Assembly (NCBI GenBank): GCA_946061355.1
Contig: CAMGRE010000023.1
Location: 1 to 17,522 of the forward strand
DNA: 17,522 bases
Direction: 5' to 3'
Source of the DNA: an uncultured bacterium
Lineage (GTDB): Bacteria; Bacillota; Clostridia; Lachnospirales; Lachnospiraceae
Position numbers and translations under genes: made by a program. The notes below the pieces were generated by a model. The model searched no databases. It saw only the letters and a program-made list of their open reading frames with translations, and was not told the DNA's origin. Positions 13,368 to 17,522 of this stretch are shown here, piece after piece (position 1 is the first letter of the stretch; every line of letters starts with the position of its first letter).

Positions 13368-15401
13368 ATGAAAAAGGCAGATATCGGTGTGGCATTGTAC
13401 ATCCTTGCCGCCTTTTGTATGTTCATCATTCCGATTCCTTCCGCGCTTCTCGATGTTTTGCTGGCAATCAATATGTCGGTCGCGTTCGCGATCATGTTCG
13501 GCTGTATGTTTGCCAAGGAAGTTCTGGAGATGTCGTTCTTTCCGACGATCCTTTTGTTCACCACGATTTTTCGTATCTCGCTGAATGTGTCATCCACACG
13601 TCTGATCCTGACGACGGGAGATCCCGGAAACGTGGTACAGACATTTGGCAATTTCGTGGGCGGCGGCGATCTGATCATCGGGGCCATCATATTTGTCATC
13701 ATGATCCTGATCCAGTTCATGGTGATCAACAAAGGTTCCGAGCGTGTCGCTGAGGTAACCGCCAGATTCACTCTGGATGCTATGCCCGGTAAGCAGATGG
13801 CGATCGACGCCGATCTCAATACGGGAGCCATCAACGATGAAGAAGCCAAGGCGAGACGTGATAAGATCCAACAGGAATCCAGCTTCTTCGGTTCCATGGA
13901 TGGTGCCGTGAAATATGTAAAAGGAGACGCGACGGCAGGTCTGTTGATCACCGCGGTCAATATTATCGGCGGCATTGCCATGGGTATGTTGCGGGGCGGT
14001 ATGGATATGAATGCCGCGTTAAATAAATATGCGATCCTGACGATCGGTGACGGTCTGGTGAGTCAGATCCCCTCTCTTTTGATCTCTTTGTCAACAGGTA
14101 TTCTTGTCACGAAGGGCAGTAAAGATGCGGATTTTGGTTCCGTACTTGTAAGGCAGCTTTTTGGTGTGCCGAAGGTACTGTATTTTGTGGGCGGCACTCT
14201 GGTGGCATTAGGCGTCCTGACTCCTTTAAATATTGTTCTTTTTCTGGTGCTTGGCTTTTCCTTTATCATTACCGGCAGGGTGATCTCCGGAACGATTGAG
14301 ACAGCAAACATTGAGAGTAAGGTAGAGGAGGAAGAGGCTGCGGCAGAGGAGATCAGGCAGCCGGAGAATGTGACTTCCCTGTTGCAGGTGGATCCGATCG
14401 AACTGGAATTCGGTTACGGGATCATTCCTCTGGCGGATGTGAATCAGGGTGGCGATCTGTTGGATCGTGTTGTTATGATCCGTAGGCAGGTGGCGCTGGA
14501 GCTCGGTGCCGTGGTGCCGATCATCCGTCTGCGCGATAACATTCAGTTAAATCCGAATCAGTATATCATCAAGATCAAGGGAATTCAGGTGAGTGAGGGC
14601 GAGATCCTGTTTGATCACTATATGGCGATGAACCCCGGTTTTGTTGAGGAGGAGATCACGGGAATCCCGACGTTCGAACCATCCTTCCATCTGCCGGCGA
14701 TCTGGATCACGGAGAATCAGCGTGAGCGGGCGGAAAGTCTGGGATATACGGTAGTTGATCCGCCATCCATTATTGCCACGCACCTGACAGAGATTATCAG
14801 ACAGCACATTGCGGAACTGCTCGGAAGGCAGGATGTGCAGAATCTGGTCAACAATTTGAAAGAGAACAATTCCGTACTTGTGGACGAGCTTGTGCCGAAG
14901 TTGCTTGGGCTGGGTGAGATCCAGAAGGTATTGCAGAATCTGCTGAGGGAAGGCATTTCCATCAGGGATCTCCAGACGATATTTGAGACACTGGCAGATT
15001 ACGCCCCGACAACACGTGATACGGATATTCTGACGGAGTATGTGCGGCAGGCATTGAAACGTGCGATCTCCAATAAATTTTTCCCTCAGAATGAGACAAC
15101 CAGCGTTGTGACGCTGGATCCTAAGATTGAGCAGGAGATCATGGCGAATGTGAAACAGACGGAGCAGGGGTCTTATCTGACACTGGATCCGGACAGGACC
15201 AAGAGGATTGTTGCATCTGTGGAGACGGAGACAAAGAAACTGGAAGATCTCGGGAAAAATCCGATCGTTATTACTTCGCCCATTGTGCGGATGTACTTTA
15301 AAAAGCTTACAGAGGATTATTTCAGGGATCTCATAGTCGTATCTTACAATGAGATCGAATCGAACGTGGAATTACAATCGGTTGGGATGGTGACGGCTTA
15401 A
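13368..15401 (+). CDS. flhA: Flagellar export gate protein FlhA
   Basis: FlhA forms the nonameric ring under the export gate; its membrane part conducts protons and its cytoplasmic part docks chaperone-substrate complexes. It is 677 aa, the usual size. Residues 1-310 contain about eight membrane helices. The FHIPEP-family loop lies at 121-190: KGSERVAEVTARFTLDAMPG, KQMAIDADLNTGAI, EEAKARRDKIQQESSFFGSM and GAVKYVKGDATAG. A charged linker (315-335, EEEEAAAEE-like) leads to the cytoplasmic domain (about 340-677), with LPAIWITENQRERAESLGYT and DPPSIIATHLTEII. A strong AAAGGAGG is 7 bases before the ATG. It ends 1 base before flhF. Confidence 0.97.
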   Translation: MKKADIGVALYILAAFCMFIIPIPSALLDVLLAINMSVAFAIMFGCMFAKEVLEMSFFPTILLFTTIFRISLNVSSTRLILTTGDPGNVVQTFGNFVGGGDLIIGAIIFVIMILIQFMVINKGSERVAEVTARFTLDAMPGKQMAIDADLNTGAINDEEAKARRDKIQQESSFFGSMDGAVKYVKGDATAGLLITAVNIIGGIAMGMLRGGMDMNAALNKYAILTIGDGLVSQIPSLLISLSTGILVTKGSKDADFGSVLVRQLFGVPKVLYFVGGTLVALGVLTPLNIVLFLVLGFSFIITGRVISGTIETANIESKVEEEEAAAEEIRQPENVTSLLQVDPIELEFGYGIIPLADVNQGGDLLDRVVMIRRQVALELGAVVPIIRLRDNIQLNPNQYIIKIKGIQVSEGEILFDHYMAMNPGFVEEEITGIPTFEPSFHLPAIWITENQRERAESLGYTVVDPPSIIATHLTEIIRQHIAELLGRQDVQNLVNNLKENNSVLVDELVPKLLGLGEIQKVLQNLLREGISIRDLQTIFETLADYAPTTRDTDILTEYVRQALKRAISNKFFPQNETTSVVTLDPKIEQEIMANVKQTEQGSYLTLDPDRTKRIVASVETETKKLEDLGKNPIVITSPIVRMYFKKLTEDYFRDLIVVSYNEIESNVELQSVGMVTA

Positions 15402-15402
15402 G

Positions 15403-16620
15403 ATGATTATCAAAAAGTATCAGGCAAAAACAGAAACGGATGCTGTGGAGCAGGCAAAGAAGGAACTGGGATCGGGCGTTGTAATTATGAATGTGCGTAA
15501 CGTCAAGAAAAAAGGTCTGTTTGCCCTGTTTGGATCAAAACAGGTTGAGGTGACAGTGGCGCTTGAAGATGACACAGAGAAGGTGGCACAGCGAAGAGAA
15601 CCGCTGAAGAGTCAGGCGGCAACACTTTTGACGGAGCCTGTGAAACGGGAGCCGGCATCGGCAGCAAACAGGGAAATACTGCCTGAATCTGCGGATAACG
15701 CAGGAAACGGAAAAGTGATTGAGGAGAAATTGGACAGTCTGCAGAATTTCCTCGCGGAGAAGTTAAGAGAGCCGGAAGAGGAAAAGAAAGAAGCGGATGA
15801 GGAAGAGGGCGAAGACTCGGAATCCGTGGTATTTATGAAGCTTCTTTACAATACCATGCTGGAAAATGAAGTCAATGAGAAGTATGCCAATCAGATCATA
15901 GATGAGATTGAAAAGAGCAGCAATACAAATCTGCCGATGGATCAGGCTCTCGCCGGGATTTATCAGAAGATGATCTTAAAGTTCGGCAAGCCCGTGACGA
16001 TCACACCTGCGGAGCGTGGGCCGAAGATGCTTTTCTTTGTCGGACCGACCGGTGTGGGCAAGACGACGACCATTGCAAAGCTGGCATCTCAGTTTCGGGT
16101 GGAGGAGAAGAAGAAGGTGGCATTGCTCACAGCAGACACTTACCGCATCGCAGCGGTGGAGCAGCTCCGCACCTATGCAAACATTCTGGATGTGCCGTTT
16201 CGGGTGATCTATTCGGCAGAGGAGGTCCTGACATCACTTCATGATCTGCAGGATTATGACTATATCATGGTGGATACGGCAGGCCATTCCCATCACAATG
16301 AGGTTCAGCGGGAAAACATGAACCAGTTTATTCATTCCGTGGACGGAAAGGTGGAAAAAGAAGTATTTCTGGTGGTGAGTGCCACGACAAAATACAGGGA
16401 TCTGATCAATATTGCAGAGACCTATATGGACATGACGGATTACAGACTGATCTTTACAAAACTGGATGAGACCACGGCATTAGGGAATCTTTTGAATCTC
16501 AAACTGTACACGGGAGCAGCATTGTCTTACGTTACATATGGACAGAACGTGCCGGATGACATAGAGAAATTCAATCCCCAGAAGACGGTAAAACTGCTTT
16601 TGGGCGGGAAGAAGCAATAG
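15403..16620 (+). CDS. flhF: Flagellar placement GTPase FlhF (SRP-type)
   Basis: FlhF is a membrane-associated signal-recognition-particle-type GTPase that sets flagellar position and number, regulated by FlhG. It is 405 aa. Residues 1-55 are the start of the basic B domain (MIIKKYQAKTETDAVEQAKK, VVIMNVRNVKKKGLFALFGS). Residues 60-140 are a low-complexity acidic linker. The NG domain follows: G1 GPTGVGKTT (214-222), ADTYRIAAVEQLRTYA (244-259), G3 DTAGHS (291-296), and G4 TKLD (352-355), then a closing YVTYGQNVPDDIE region. The G3 motif has His where SRP GTPases normally have Arg (DTAGR). The start is one base after the flhA stop, with only a weak ribosome-binding site, suggesting coupling. 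Ffh and FtsY are excluded by the N-terminal B domain and operon position. Confidence 0.96.
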   Translation: MIIKKYQAKTETDAVEQAKKELGSGVVIMNVRNVKKKGLFALFGSKQVEVTVALEDDTEKVAQRREPLKSQAATLLTEPVKREPASAANREILPESADNAGNGKVIEEKLDSLQNFLAEKLREPEEEKKEADEEEGEDSESVVFMKLLYNTMLENEVNEKYANQIIDEIEKSSNTNLPMDQALAGIYQKMILKFGKPVTITPAERGPKMLFFVGPTGVGKTTTIAKLASQFRVEEKKKVALLTADTYRIAAVEQLRTYANILDVPFRVIYSAEEVLTSLHDLQDYDYIMVDTAGHSHHNEVQRENMNQFIHSVDGKVEKEVFLVVSATTKYRDLINIAETYMDMTDYRLIFTKLDETTALGNLLNLKLYTGAALSYVTYGQNVPDDIEKFNPQKTVKLLLGGKKQ

Positions 16621-16636
16621 GACAGGAGGGATCGTT

Positions 16637-17522
16637 ATGGACCAGGCAGAACAATTGCGTAATATCATAAAAGCCAATCCGATCAATCAGAAACCTCTTG
16701 CCAGAGTCATGGCGGTAACGAGCGGAAAAGGCGGCGTGGGGAAATCCAATACCTCCATCAATCTTGCAATCCAGATGAGAAGGATGGGACAGAGAGTGAT
16801 TATTCTGGATGCGGATTTCGGACTTGCTAATATAGAAATCATGTTTGGCGCGGTGCCAAAATACAATCTGGGTGATCTGATCTATCAGGGAAAAAATATC
16901 AGGGAGATCATTACCTGGGGGCCGGGAGAAGTCGGATTTATCTCAGGAGGAAGCGGCATTGCGGGACTTTCCAATCTGAGCAGGGATTATCTGGAATATA
17001 TTATCAGAAATCTTGCGGAGCTTGACACGATTGCCGATATTATTATTGTGGATACAGGAGCCGGAATCTCGGATGCCGTGCTGGAATTTCTTGTTGCGAG
17101 CGGGGAGATCCTGTTGGTGACGACCCCGGAGCCGACCTCTATCACGGACTCTTATTCTCTGCTGAAAGCGCTGAACAGACATCCGCGTTTCAACAGGGAC
17201 GTAAGCAGGGTAAAAGTAATCGCCAACCGCGTTGATTCGGAGGAGGAAGGCAGAAACCTGTATAATAAACTGAATGCGGTCGTGTCAAGATATCTGAAGC
17301 TTCCGCTTCAATATCAAGGCTCGATACCGTATGATGGTCAGCTTGCCAAAGCGGTCATGCAGCAGATGCCGGTATCACTTCAGAATCCACGGGCAAAATC
17401 TGCGCTCGCATATGAGCGGATTGCAGCGGATCTTATGAACCGCGAACTGAATCAGGGATTGCAGAAGAGAGGGATGGCAGCATTCTTTTCACATATTATA
17501 AGCGGCATACAGTGGGGTGGAC
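16637..17522 (+). CDS. flhG: Flagellar number regulator FlhG (MinD/ParA-type ATPase), cut by window end
   Basis: FlhG (YlxH, FleN) is a MinD-like ATPase that binds the membrane as a dimer, stimulates FlhF GTPase activity and controls flagellar number. The frame runs from ATG 16637 (GGAGGG ahead at 16625-16630) to the last base with no stop, giving 295 residues; the family is about 280-300, so only the tail is missing. The N-terminal DQAEQLR (2-8) is the FlhF-activating motif. The deviant Walker A is SGKGGVGKSNTSINLA (29-44), with the signature lysine K31. IILDADFGLANIEIMFG (55-71) and ADIIIVDTGAGISD (133-146) are the other nucleotide-site motifs. The last residues (about 279-295) are hydrophobic and amphipathic, consistent with a membrane-targeting helix. 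Septum-site MinD is excluded by the activator motif and by flhF upstream. Confidence 0.95.
   Translation, partial: MDQAEQLRNIIKANPINQKPLARVMAVTSGKGGVGKSNTSINLAIQMRRMGQRVIILDADFGLANIEIMFGAVPKYNLGDLIYQGKNIREIITWGPGEVGFISGGSGIAGLSNLSRDYLEYIIRNLAELDTIADIIIVDTGAGISDAVLEFLVASGEILLVTTPEPTSITDSYSLLKALNRHPRFNRDVSRVKVIANRVDSEEEGRNLYNKLNAVVSRYLKLPLQYQGSIPYDGQLAKAVMQQMPVSLQNPRAKSALAYERIAADLMNRELNQGLQKRGMAAFFSHIISGIQWGG

Noticed and set aside
12704..13981. Long open frame on the minus strand (about 425 codons) across flhB and flhA
   Set aside because: It is antisense to two intact, strongly conserved genes and the translation resembles no protein family I know. It is best explained as a codon-usage shadow.
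17033..17040. GCCGATAT, an exact match to a sigma-28 -10 element
   Set aside because: The bases 15 upstream read TGCG rather than TAAA, and the site is inside flhG where it encodes part of a conserved motif region.

Overview
The window is one continuous, forward-strand block of a flagellar/chemotaxis (fla/che) operon from a Gram-positive bacterium. Gene content and order (fliK, flgD, a TIGR02530-type gene, flgE, motA, motB, fliL, fliM, fliY, cheY, fliO, fliP, fliQ, fliR, flhB, flhA, flhF, flhG) follow the Bacillus/Clostridia pattern. FliY (a CheC-like phosphatase fused to a FliN domain) and FlhF/FlhG in this position are Firmicutes traits. The placement of motA-motB between flgE and fliL, and the CheY, FlhB and FliK sequences, suggest a motile gut-type Lachnospiraceae (Roseburia/Agathobacter-like). 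The family assignment is from memory of such operons, not from a search.

Layout: 1-2778 holds hook assembly factors: the hook-length ruler FliK (its beginning probably lies before the window), the hook cap FlgD, and a small conserved protein of unknown function. 2863-4896 is an unusually long hook protein, FlgE. 4897-5089 is the only sizeable non-coding gap; it carries a strong RNA hairpin followed by a good vegetative-type promoter. 5090-7224 encodes the stator (MotA, MotB) and FliL. 7262-9870 encodes the switch and its signal (FliM, FliY, CheY). 9870-15401 encodes the type III export gate (FliO, P, Q, R, FlhB, FlhA). 15403-17522 encodes the placement pair FlhF/FlhG, with FlhG cut by the window end. 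Chemotaxis genes (cheB, cheA, cheW, cheC, cheD, sigD) would be expected next, but lie outside.

The genes are packed tightly, with overlaps or gaps of a few bases (motA/motB, cheY/fliO, fliR/flhB, flhA/flhF), so translational coupling is likely. Ribosome-binding sites move several starts to a downstream codon (flgD, motA, motB, fliM, flhB).

I see no new kind of system here: the region is mostly a conserved machine. The points worth a second look are the hairpin-plus-promoter junction before motA, a stator that resembles the sodium-driven PomAB/MotPS type, an FlgD with a surface-protein-like helical domain and a 36-base repeat tail, the absence of flbD/swrD from its usual slot, a Met/Pro-rich repeated linker in FliY, and an altered G3 motif in FlhF. 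There are no RNA genes, mobile elements or CRISPR arrays that I can support.
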